A stretch of DNA of 64,000 nucleotides, from contig CAIQIQ010000068.1 in assembly GCA_903871935.1 (NCBI GenBank), positions 45,481-109,480 of the forward strand, read 5' to 3'. A program made the position numbers and the translations under genes. The stretch's first letter is position 1; every line of letters begins with the position of its first letter. Below are positions 51,121-57,741 of this stretch, piece by piece. A model generated the notes under the pieces. The model was given only the letters and a program-made list of their open reading frames with translations, was not told where the DNA came from and made no database searches. The stretch comes from an uncultured Phycisphaerales bacterium (GTDB lineage Bacteria; Planctomycetota; Phycisphaerae; Tepidisphaerales; Tepidisphaeraceae).

Positions 51121-51924
51121 TTAGTCGTCATCTCCTTTCAACGACGAAACCTCGTCCATCATCGCCGATGTCTCGCGGTTGCTGCGAAGTCGCTTCATGG
51201 CGATGCGGAGAGCAATCCAGATTGCGGCACAGACGATGATCGCAATGCCCACGTAGGTGGCGGTATCTCGAGCGGAGCCCTTGGCCAGGCCAGCGCCGAT
51301 CAGGGCGGCCGGGATCGCCTCGGGCACGAGGCCAATGATGGTGCCGATGAAAAACTGTCGATGCTTCAGGTGCGTCAGGCCCAGGCAGAGGTTCGCTAGT
51401 GTGCCGTGGATGGGAAGTTGCCGGACCAGGATTACGCCGATCGAGCCTTGCTTCTCGATCAGGTCGGCCCAGCGCTGCAACTTTGGCCAGCGGTGATGCA
51501 CCATATCGCGTCCGCCCCAGCGGACGAAAAGAAAGACCACGTAGTAGCCAAGGACTGTTCCGATCTGGGTGGTGAGCAAGCCGGGAAGGAAGCCGATGGC
51601 CGCGCCGCCGATCCCACATAGAAGCAGACGCGGCACGCTGCAGGCAACCAGGATCGCGGAGGCGATCGTGCAGATTGGATAGGCCCAGAAACCTAATCCA
51701 TCCACCGCCTGGCGGATCCGCCCGGCCGCCTGATCGGGATGTTTGAGCCATGGCTGGAGTGGGGAGAAGTAGACGGCGATCAGTCCAACCACCAGCACCA
51801 GGCCGATGATCGCGATGCGGAGCCAGACGCTCTTGACGCCTGGCCGGGGCAGCGCGTGCGCTGGCACACTGAGGTTTCCCGCCTCAGAAGTACCGATCAC
51901 AGGCGTCTTACCGCCCTCATCCAT
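51121..51924 (-). CDS. TVP38/TMEM64 (VTT/DedA-like) membrane protein
   Basis: 267 residues. About six membrane helices: WLRIAIIGLVLVVGLIAVYF near the N-terminus, then YPICTIASAILVACSVPRLL, LCGIGGAAIGFLPGLLTTQIG, TVLGYYVVFLFVRWGG. The VTT signature is in IGVILVRQLPIHGTLANLCL and RQFFIGTIIGLVPEAIPAALIG, with the conserved Arg-Pro/Gly loops. Related proteins (DedA, TMEM41B) move phospholipids or undecaprenyl phosphate across membranes, which would suit its coupling to a polyprenol-type glycosyltransferase (inference). Acidic C-terminal tail. Confidence 0.85.
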   Translation of the reverse strand: MDEGGKTPVIGTSEAGNLSVPAHALPRPGVKSVWLRIAIIGLVLVVGLIAVYFSPLQPWLKHPDQAAGRIRQAVDGLGFWAYPICTIASAILVACSVPRLLLCGIGGAAIGFLPGLLTTQIGTVLGYYVVFLFVRWGGRDMVHHRWPKLQRWADLIEKQGSIGVILVRQLPIHGTLANLCLGLTHLKHRQFFIGTIIGLVPEAIPAALIGAGLAKGSARDTATYVGIAIIVCAAIWIALRIAMKRLRSNRETSAMMDEVSSLKGDDD

Positions 51925-52044
51925 GAGCCATCCTTATACAAACTCGCATTGGCAAACGCCATTGATGGGGCTTCGGTGGCTTTTCGGCTCCTGATCCATT
52001 TTCCGCACCAAAGCAGTTCTGTGCGCGGCGATTCTTCCCGCGGC

Positions 52045-52302
52045 TCACCGGTACACATCGCGCCGATTACCTACCTTCACCACGCAGACCACAAGTCTGT
52101 CGTCCTCTATCGTGTACAGAATTCGATAGTTCCCCTGACGAAGCCGGTATTGTTCCATGCCTGAGAGTTTCTTGGTCTGTGGCGGACGAGGGTCGTCTGC
52201 CAGCGACCGAATGGCGTCAACGATGCGAGCGACATCCTTCTTTGGGATATCCTTCAGGTCGTGCCGGACCGATTCCTTAACGATGATCCTATAGGATGCC
52301 AT
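52045..52302 (-). CDS. RelE-family toxin
   Basis: 85 residues: MASYRIIVKESVRHDLKDIP, IVDAIRSLADDPRPPQTKKL, then LSGMEQYRLRQGNYRILYTI and VCVVKVGNRRDVY. The KKL-x-G-x-x-x-YRLR-x-GxYRI-x-Y and xVGxRxDVY motifs are those of RelE mRNA interferases, which cleave mRNA in the ribosomal A site. The ATG at 52302 lies inside the antitoxin gene (14-bp overlap), so expression is coupled. Confidence 0.92.
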   Translation of the reverse strand: MASYRIIVKESVRHDLKDIPKKDVARIVDAIRSLADDPRPPQTKKLSGMEQYRLRQGNYRILYTIEDDRLVVCVVKVGNRRDVYR

Positions 52303-52522
52303 CGCGTCTGAGCCCCTTGACGAACTCCCCAAACTCCATGGCCGGTTCGGACCTGCGCTGCTCGAAGGCCGCCAGGTCATCGGTATCTTGTGCCAACTCA
52401 TTGCGAACGGCATCGTTGATCAGGTCTGAAACTGACCGAGAAGTCTCAACCGCCTGCAGTCGCAGCGCCTTATGCAAAACCGGATCAAGATAAACCGTTG
52501 CTCGTTTGTTCGCCACGCTCAT
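52289..52522 (-). CDS. Ribbon-helix-helix antitoxin of the RelE pair
   Basis: 77 residues. SVANKRATVYLDPVLHKALR is a ribbon-helix-helix DNA-binding segment (beta strand RATVYLD, then helices through RSVSDLINDAVRNEL). The acidic C-terminal half (DTDDLAAFEQRRSEPAMEF) would bind the toxin. Start at ATG 52522 is favoured over 52534 because GGAG lies 7 bp upstream. A consensus promoter is just upstream. It would autorepress the operon. Confidence 0.88.
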   Translation of the reverse strand: MSVANKRATVYLDPVLHKALRLQAVETSRSVSDLINDAVRNELAQDTDDLAAFEQRRSEPAMEFGEFVKGLRRDGIL

Positions 52523-52544
52523 GGATCGCTCCATTCTTTATGGT

Positions 52545-52573
52545 ATTCTAGCGTTAAAGCGTCATAACGTCAA
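52545..52573 (-). promoter_or_regulatory. Promoter of the RHH-RelE operon
   Basis: On the minus strand TTGACG (52573-52568), 17-bp spacer, TAGAAT (52550-52545), 22 bp before the ATG at 52522. The spacer contains the near-repeats GACGCTTTAACGC and the upstream ACGTTATGACG, which could be the antitoxin operator. Confidence 0.7.
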
Positions 52574-53006
52574 AGACCCAACCGATGCCTCCGCTGCGGT
52601 TTGATCGAAACTGGAGAGGGTTTCTGCGATCGTCGATTGGCGCTCGTAGCTCGTCACGTGTCGGCAACCCGTGTCGCTCGAGGGCGAGCGACCCACTTAC
52701 GAAGATGCTCAAGATCGTGTGCGCAGCTCAAGGGTTTGGGTGATCTGGATCACGATTATTGGGAAGGTGCTCAGGATCGGTGAACGTCATTGGTGCGGAT
52801 AACGGACCTTCTGGCCCTACTACCAACAAAGGAGGATTCCTAGGGGGACGCAGTTAGTGACATTGTCCCTTCGCGGTACGAGTCTTCCTGCCATGCCGGC
52901 CTCCTTGGCTACGCGTCGTGTGCTGCAGTTAGTCAAAGAGGACGAGAATCAATAGGTTTCTATCAACAGCCTGGAAAGCCGCTATACCCCCACATTGTGC
53001 GATGGC
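52574..53006. other. Gene-free gap between two toxin-antitoxin modules
   Basis: No supported coding frame. It holds copy c of the dispersed 80-bp repeat (52701-52786); the remainder shows no feature I can name. Probably old insertion scar sequence. Confidence 0.55.
52701..52786 (+). repeat. Dispersed 80-bp repeat, copy c
   Basis: GAAGATGCTCAAGATCGTGT, GTGCGCAGCTCAAGGG, GGTGATCTGGATCACG, GGGAAGGTGCTCAGGATCGG: the same block order as copies a and b about 50 kb away. Its centre TGATCTGGATCA is a near palindrome. Confidence 0.65.
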
Positions 53007-53345
53007 TCAAGGCGGCAACAGGCGGATCACCGCTGCGAGCAAGGTGGGGAGATGGTCCTCGATTACGGACCATACCCGTTGGTTGCTTATGACGTCGTAG
53101 CCATGAGCGAGGATGTTCCGGAATGCGATGATCTGATAGAGGTCGGGGAGCAGGTCGGCGGTGGCCGGGTCGGCTTTGCGCAGGCGCACCATCGCCTCTC
53201 CGATGATCAGGAACTTGCGCTCCACGGCTGAGCGCAGTATCTCGTCCGAGTCATAGCGATCCAGTGATTGCCCGCGTGTGACGCGGATGATGAACTCGGC
53301 CGCCAGCCTTGCATCCTCAAGAAGTTTCGGAGATTCAAGCTGCAT
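53007..53345 (-). CDS. hepT: HepT-like (HEPN/DUF86) ribonuclease toxin
   Basis: 112 residues, all helical: PKLLEDARLAAEFIIRVTRG, SDEILRSAVERKFLIIGEAM, then DLYQIIAFRNILAHGYDVIS with the catalytic R-x4-H (RNILAH) of HEPN RNases followed by GYD, the site modified by MntA in known pairs. The start at 53345 overlaps the MntA stop by 11 bp. HepT toxins cleave or block tRNA/mRNA unless adenylylated at the Tyr near the R-x4-H-x-Y motif. Together with the next gene this is a HEPN/MNT toxin-antitoxin module. Confidence 0.9.
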   Translation of the reverse strand: MQLESPKLLEDARLAAEFIIRVTRGQSLDRYDSDEILRSAVERKFLIIGEAMVRLRKADPATADLLPDLYQIIAFRNILAHGYDVISNQRVWSVIEDHLPTLLAAVIRLLPP

Positions 53346-53649
53346 AGTAGACGGGAATGCGGGTGCGCGATAACTCACGGATCATGAAGCGATTCCGGAT
53401 CGCCGATTCTTCGAGCAGATCAACATGCCTGCCGAAAAGTGCCTCAAGCGACCGGAGCAGGCCGAAGTACTGGCTGGCGCCGTCCATGTCTGCGGGGGTG
53501 CGCCCAAAGGTAACCACCAGATCAATATCGCTTCTTGCCGGGTCAAAGTCGTCGCTTGCGGCTGAGCCGAAAAGGTCAAGACGCTCAACGCTGAACTGCT
53601 GGCACAGTTCACGGAGCTTCGCCTGGCGGATTGCCACCTCGACATTCAT
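53335..53649 (-). CDS. mntA: MntA-like minimal nucleotidyltransferase antitoxin
   Basis: 104 residues. Nucleotidyltransferase motif G-S-x(9-12)-D-x-D: DLFGSAASDDFDPARSDIDL, followed by VVTFGRTPADMD and a C-terminal FGRHVDLLEESAIRNRF with the third Asp. MntA antitoxins transfer AMP to the cognate HepT toxin and so silence it. Start ATG 53649; the longer open frame upstream belongs to a transposase remnant. TAGAAT lies 7 bp upstream of the ATG, so its transcript may be nearly leaderless. Confidence 0.9.
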   Translation of the reverse strand: MNVEVAIRQAKLRELCQQFSVERLDLFGSAASDDFDPARSDIDLVVTFGRTPADMDGASQYFGLLRSLEALFGRHVDLLEESAIRNRFMIRELSRTRIPVYYAA

Positions 53650-53689
53650 ACGCTCTATTCTAGCAAAGCCCGCACTGGATGGTAGCGTG

Positions 53690-53790
53690 TGCTCCATGCC
53701 CAACTCCTGTGCCGCCTGGGACCTCCATCCATCATCGCCAAACGGCCGGGTGCGCGCGAGACTCGTACGCCATCGCCTTTCTCTTTGGCC
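53690..53790 (-). pseudogene. Remnant of a REP-associated tyrosine transposase (C-terminal end)
   Basis: Directly upstream of and in frame with mntA lies RWRTSLARTRPFGDDGW followed by RSQAAQELGMEHTL. This matches the C-terminal end of RAYT (Y1_Tnp) proteins, where a R-x-RPFG(D/S)-x-x-W-x(4-8)-LGLExTL block is conserved. Only about 35 codons remain, with a stop upstream; the HUH catalytic domain is missing. REP-like palindromes of the kind mobilised by RAYTs lie within 200 bp. Confidence 0.55.
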
Positions 53791-53850
53791 GTGGTCCCTC
53801 ATTCACCTGGGCCAGCCAATTCCTCGGCCCCGCTGCCGGCGTCGCCGGGC

Positions 53851-53952
53851 GTGACAATGCTTTCGGGCAGAGGATAAGGAAACGGCTTCGCCGGCAAGAC
53901 TGCTACGGCTGGGGTCAGCCGTGCTACTGGTGCTGCCCGAAAGTATTGTCAC
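53851..53952. repeat. Hairpin element with 20-bp inverted arms enclosing a REP-like core
   Basis: GTGACAATGCTTTCGGGCAG (53851-53870) and its complement at 53933-53952, 19 of 20 paired. Inside is GATAAGGAAACGGCTTCGCC, then GCTACGGCTG-GGGT-CAGCCGTGCT, matching the element at 9783-9850. Confidence 0.65.
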
Positions 53953-54219
53953 GCCGCCATTGCCCGGAAAAGCGGGCATGCTGGCTCTGTCTCGACCCTT
54001 GGTGAACTGGGCATCGAAAAACGGCGTGAGATCACTCAGTTTTGCTCTTGGCACCGCCAGGACGGGTGGTACATTGTCTCTGGCTCCCCGGAGGCGGTCT
54101 CCGGGCATCAAGAAAAGCGATAGACAGGCGAAGAGCATGGCACGGCGGGAGGATTTGGCCTTGAGGATCGCGGAAACTGAGCGGGAGAGCACCCCCGTTT
54201 CCCGAAACCTCTCACCCCA

Positions 54220-54246
54220 GGATGATCGCCAACCGCCCCCGTGAAA
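54220..54246. repeat. 27-bp dispersed repeat, copy 1
   Basis: Begins GGATGATCGCCAACCG and ends CCCCCGTGAAA; identical over 27 bp to 57182-57208. Confidence 0.7.
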
Positions 54247-54433
54247 GCGAATTGCCTATCAGTCCGACACGGGCCTTCGGCCCACCCGCAGAGCATGAAA
54301 GGCGGCCATTGGCGCAAGCCGTTTCCGCATTGTTGTTTAGGTACACTCGATTGGCGTTTCGTCCGGCGTATTTTCAGAGCAGGCAGGAGATGGCGATGAG
54401 CAGGGCGGCGGTCAGCGTCAGTACGGCGAGTGA

Positions 54434-54901
54434 TTAGAGCTTGATCTTTACGATGGCTTCGACCTCGACGCTTGCGCCCAGGGGGAGGGCGGACATGCCG
54501 ACGGCGCTGCGGGCGTGCCAGCCTTCTTCACCCAGGACGTCGATGAAGAGTTGGGAAGCGCCGTTGATGACGAGGTGCTGTTCGGTGAAGTCGGGGTGGC
54601 TGTTGACCATGCCCAGAACTTTCAGGACGCGGTCGATGCGGTCGAGGGAGCCGAGCTCGCGGCGGAGCAGGCGGAGGATGTTGACCGCGCATTGCTGGGC
54701 GGCTTTCTTGGCGGCTTCCAGGGGGACTTCATTGGGGACTTTGCCCTTGCTGGTCAGCACCTGGTTGTCGTCGAAGGGGACGCAACCCGAGACGTAGGCG
54801 GTGGTGCCGTCGATGACGACGGGCTTGTAGATCGCGCCGGCCTTGAGGTTGCATTCGGGGGAGTAGCCAAGGGCCAGCATTTTTTTATCGCGTTCGTTCA
54901 T
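54434..54901 (-). CDS. RidA (YjgF/YER057c) family protein
   Basis: 155 residues of the trimeric RidA fold: AYVSGCVPFDDNQVL, EAAKKAAQQCAVNILRLLRR, DRIDRVLKVLGMVNSHPDF, LFIDVLGEEGWHARSAVGMS and ALPLGASVEVEAIVKIKL. RidA-type enzymes hydrolyse reactive imine/enamine intermediates made by PLP enzymes. The Arg that binds the carboxylate (RSAVG) is present. It is the third gene behind a D-threonine-aldolase-like PLP enzyme and a dipeptidase, which would fit imine detoxification. The exact RidA subfamily is unclear; its 155 residues exceed the usual 130. Confidence 0.85.
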   Translation of the reverse strand: MNERDKKMLALGYSPECNLKAGAIYKPVVIDGTTAYVSGCVPFDDNQVLTSKGKVPNEVPLEAAKKAAQQCAVNILRLLRRELGSLDRIDRVLKVLGMVNSHPDFTEQHLVINGASQLFIDVLGEEGWHARSAVGMSALPLGASVEVEAIVKIKL

Positions 54902-54916
54902 GTGCGGTCTGCCTCG

Positions 54917-56023
54917 TTATTTGGGTAAATTCTTACGGAAAAAGTTAAGCCAGTTGTTGTGGAAGATCGCGTCGATGTCGGCCTCGGCATAGCCCCGGCC
55001 GGCGAGGATGCCGGCGAGGTTCTGGAGGTCGCTGTAGATTCTTAGATCGGCGGGGGTCTGTTCATTGCCGAATCCGCCGTCGAGATCAGTGCCTAGGGCG
55101 CTGTGGCGGGTATTGCCGGCGATCTGGCAGACATGGTCGATATGATCGGCGAAGGTTTGCAGGGTGGTGGCGGAATAGTGGGTCTGGCCGCGAATCCAGC
55201 CGGCGGGGTAGAGCATCCAGGCGTCGAGCGCGCCGCCGATGACGCCGTTGCGGGCGATGATTGTCTTGATTTGATCGTCGGTGAGTTGACGGTCGCCGGG
55301 GACCAGGGCGCGGCAGTTGTGGTGGCTGGCCAGGAGCGGGCCTTCGAAGTAGTCGAAGGCCTGGGCCATCGATTCATCGCAGAGATGGGTGACATCCAGG
55401 ATCATGCCGAGGTCGTCCATGACGCGGAGGAGTTCGATGCCCATGGCGCTGAGCGGACCTTCGACGGCGGTGCCGTAGCCGTGCTGGCCGATGCCGTAGT
55501 GAGTCAGGCCGGCGGCGCGCAGGCCGTTGCCGAACCATTCGTGGGCCTGATCGGGCGTGACGATCGGGTCGGCGCCTTCCATGCTGAGGATCATGCCCAT
55601 CGGCGTCTTGACGGGGTCTTTGGCGTAGGCGGCCCAGTGCGCATCAAGCTCGGTGGCGGTGCGGATCATCTTGATGTGGCCCTGCTGCTGCATCAGACGG
55701 TAGTAGGCAAGCTGAGCGTGAGCGGCGGCGTAGGCATGTTCCGGGATGATGTAATCGGGGTCGGTGCGGGCTGGGCCGGTGGTGCGGAGGGGTTGCCTGG
55801 GGCCGCAGCGCGCGAGGAGGGTGCCGACGCAGACGGCTACGCCGGACTTGCGGAGCTCGGGGTAGCTCAGGACGTTTCGGTTGCGGGCCGTTTCGTCGCT
55901 CATCCCTTTTTCGGCGTCGCGAATCTCCTGAACGGATTTGGAGAGATTGTGGTCGAAGAAGACCGCGCTCCAGGCGAGGTCGAGGTGCGAATCGATGATG
56001 GGACGCGGTTTGGACATGTGCAT
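54917..56023 (-). CDS. Membrane dipeptidase family protein (peptidase M19)
   Basis: 368 residues of the renal-dipeptidase amidohydrolase family. Metal ligands: PIIDSHLDLAWSAV (H-x-D), MILSMEGADPIV (bridging Glu), ILDVTHLCDESM and LASHHNCRAL (His), and HSALGTDLDGGFGNEQ (Asp). M19 enzymes are zinc dipeptidases that often accept D-amino acids at the C-terminal position. No signal peptide, so cytosolic. Start: ATG 56023; an adjacent GTG at 56029 and ATG at 56017 are alternatives. The upstream aldolase-like gene ends 7-10 bp before. Confidence 0.88.
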   Translation of the reverse strand: MHMSKPRPIIDSHLDLAWSAVFFDHNLSKSVQEIRDAEKGMSDETARNRNVLSYPELRKSGVAVCVGTLLARCGPRQPLRTTGPARTDPDYIIPEHAYAAAHAQLAYYRLMQQQGHIKMIRTATELDAHWAAYAKDPVKTPMGMILSMEGADPIVTPDQAHEWFGNGLRAAGLTHYGIGQHGYGTAVEGPLSAMGIELLRVMDDLGMILDVTHLCDESMAQAFDYFEGPLLASHHNCRALVPGDRQLTDDQIKTIIARNGVIGGALDAWMLYPAGWIRGQTHYSATTLQTFADHIDHVCQIAGNTRHSALGTDLDGGFGNEQTPADLRIYSDLQNLAGILAGRGYAEADIDAIFHNNWLNFFRKNLPK

Positions 56024-56029
56024 TTCCAC

Positions 56030-57127
56030 TTAAAAGACCCGGCCGCGCGCATCCACGTCCATCGGGCGGGGCGATTGGCCTTCTTCCTTCCACCAGACCT
56101 GGTTTTGCAGGTTGACGCAGGGGCAGATGTGATTGGGGATGACGGTGACGCGATCGCCGATTTTGGGGAGGGCATCGCACCGGGTTGAATCGACCTGCCC
56201 ATGCTCTTCGGTGAGTTTTGCTATTCTCGCCTTGGGGTATTCGAGGATGTAGCCGTGGCCGCTGTCGGGATTGGGGCCGTTCTTGTCGCTGGTGAGGGTT
56301 TTGGTGCCGGCGTCGATGACGAACTGGCCCGGGACGGCATTGCTGACGACGGTGCAGTGGATGCGGGCGGCGCAATCTTCGAGCTTGGCGTAGCCGCCAT
56401 AGACGCCGTTCATGTCGTAGAAGATGTAGGTGCCGGGGCGGGCTTCGGTGGCGCTTTTAACGTGATGGGAAATGTAGGCGGTGGGAGACGATCCGCCGGA
56501 GACGATGCCGGCTTTGAGGCCGCTCTTGGCCCAGAGGGCGATGGTCTCGGCGAGCTTGGCATCGACGCCCTGCAACTGCTTGATCGACTCGGCCGATTCA
56601 TCCTTGATGGAGCCGGGGTAGAACATGATGCCGTCGAGGCGTGCGCCTTTGAGATTGGAAACGTACTGGGCCAGGGCGAGCGCTTCGGCGGGGGTTTGCA
56701 GGCCGGTGCGGTGCATGCCGACGTCGAGATCAACAAGGAGGCCGATGGTGGTTCCGGCGGCGCGGGCTGCGGAGGCCAGAGCATCGGCGGCGGTGCTGGA
56801 ATCGATGCCGACGCGCATGGTGACCCTGCCGGCGAGCTTGGCGAGTTCGGCGCAGCGGAGCGGATCGACGGCGGGGTAGGCCATGAAAATGTCGCTCGAG
56901 ACTTCGGCCATGACTTTGGCCTCGCCGACTTTGGCGACGGTGAGGCCGGTTGCGCCGAGGTCCATCTGCATCTTGCCCATCAGGGCGGATTTGTGGGTCT
57001 TGGTGTGGGGGCGGAGCTTGATGTTGTGCGATTTGGCATAGTCGGCCAGGCGCTTGAGATTGCGGCGGACCGTGGGGGCATCGAGAACGATGCTGGGAGT
57101 GGGAATTTGCAGGGCTTGGGGGTTCAT
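56030..57127 (-). CDS. D-threonine aldolase / D-serine dehydratase-like PLP enzyme
   Basis: 365 residues, fold-type III (alanine-racemase barrel). The PLP Lys is in IKLRPHTKTHKSALMGKMQM. Barrel strands include RVTMRVGIDSSTAADA, GLLVDLDVGMHRTGLQT, MFYPGSIKDES and GIVSGGSSPTAYIS. The C-terminal domain has the metal site of DTA/DSD enzymes: EEHGQVD and IPNHICPCVNLQ. It likely cleaves a beta-hydroxy-D-amino acid or dehydrates D-serine in the cytosol. With the M19 dipeptidase and RidA it forms a three-gene operon fitting D-amino-acid or D-dipeptide catabolism. Confidence 0.88.
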   Translation of the reverse strand: MNPQALQIPTPSIVLDAPTVRRNLKRLADYAKSHNIKLRPHTKTHKSALMGKMQMDLGATGLTVAKVGEAKVMAEVSSDIFMAYPAVDPLRCAELAKLAGRVTMRVGIDSSTAADALASAARAAGTTIGLLVDLDVGMHRTGLQTPAEALALAQYVSNLKGARLDGIMFYPGSIKDESAESIKQLQGVDAKLAETIALWAKSGLKAGIVSGGSSPTAYISHHVKSATEARPGTYIFYDMNGVYGGYAKLEDCAARIHCTVVSNAVPGQFVIDAGTKTLTSDKNGPNPDSGHGYILEYPKARIAKLTEEHGQVDSTRCDALPKIGDRVTVIPNHICPCVNLQNQVWWKEEGQSPRPMDVDARGRVF

Positions 57128-57181
57128 CGTCGATTTCCTCAGGTCGATGGAAATTTCCTATCAGGCTATCAGGTCACCTCC

Positions 57182-57208
57182 GGATGATCGCCAACCGCCC
57201 CCGTGAAA
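57182..57208. repeat. 27-bp dispersed repeat, copy 2
   Basis: Identical to 54220-54246. Lies in the 138-bp divergent gap between the D-threonine-aldolase-like gene and the molybdenum hydroxylase genes, next to AAATTTCCTAT repeats (57151, 57211). Confidence 0.7.
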
Positions 57209-57265
57209 TCAAATTTCCTATGATGAAATCGCCAATCATGGTTATCATGCCCCTTGGAGACAAAG

Positions 57266-57739
57266 ATGGAAGAACTAATCAAATTCACTTTGAACGGGAA
57301 GCCTGTGGAGGTGACGGCGGACGGCGATCGCATGCTGCTGTGGGTGCTGCGCGTCGATCTGGGGCTGACCGGAACGAAGTACGGTTGCGGGGAAAGCTAT
57401 TGCGGCGCCTGCACCGTGCTGGTCGATGAGAAGGCCACGCATTCCTGCATGACGCCCCTCAAGATGGTTCAGGGCAAATCGGTGGTCACGATCGAGGGGC
57501 TGGCTAACAACGGCGAGATGCATCCCCTGCAGAGGGCTTTTATGGAAAACGACGCCCTGCAGTGCGGCTATTGCACGCCGGGGATGATTCTCCACGCCTA
57601 CGAGTTGCTCAAGAAGCATCCCAATCCGACGGAAGGTGAGATCGTCAACGGCATGGAGCAGAATCTCTGCCGTTGCGGAGCGCACAAGCGCATCATCGAG
57701 GCGATTCAGGCCGCAGCCCAGGCAATGAAGGGAGTCTAA
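57266..57739 (+). CDS. iorA: Molybdenum hydroxylase small subunit, 2[2Fe-2S] (IorA-like)
   Basis: 157 residues. Electron-transfer subunit with two 2Fe-2S clusters. The plant-type cluster is in GTKYGCGESYCGACTVLVDE plus HSCMTPL; the second, in the helical domain, is in LQCGYCTPGMILHAYELL and NLCRCGAHKRII. This layout matches isoquinoline-1-oxidoreductase alpha / xanthine dehydrogenase small subunits. ATG 57266 has GGAG 6 bp upstream. The large subunit follows 2 bp after the stop. No FAD subunit is present, so electrons probably go to a cytochrome or other carrier. Confidence 0.9.
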   Translation: MEELIKFTLNGKPVEVTADGDRMLLWVLRVDLGLTGTKYGCGESYCGACTVLVDEKATHSCMTPLKMVQGKSVVTIEGLANNGEMHPLQRAFMENDALQCGYCTPGMILHAYELLKKHPNPTEGEIVNGMEQNLCRCGAHKRIIEAIQAAAQAMKGV

Positions 57740-57741
57740 AG

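Larger units (their letters stand above)
53791..54433. other. Repeat-containing gap between the TA module and ridA
   Basis: No supported gene. Contains the hairpin element 53851-53952, GAAAAGCGGGCATGCT at 53967-53982 (also at 60048) and a 27-bp repeat at 54220-54246 (also at 57182). Directly after the ridA stop, in frame on the minus strand, are 19 codons of hydrophobic sequence (SLAVLTLTAALLIAISCLL, stop), not supported as a gene. Confidence 0.6.

Noticed and set aside
53803..54192. 129-codon minus-strand frame over the hairpin element
   Set aside because: It translates an inverted repeat and shows no family pattern.
55103..57187. Gly/Ala/Val-rich + strand frames opposite the dipeptidase and aldolase genes
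   Set aside because: Low-complexity antisense frames; the minus-strand genes carry complete catalytic motifs.
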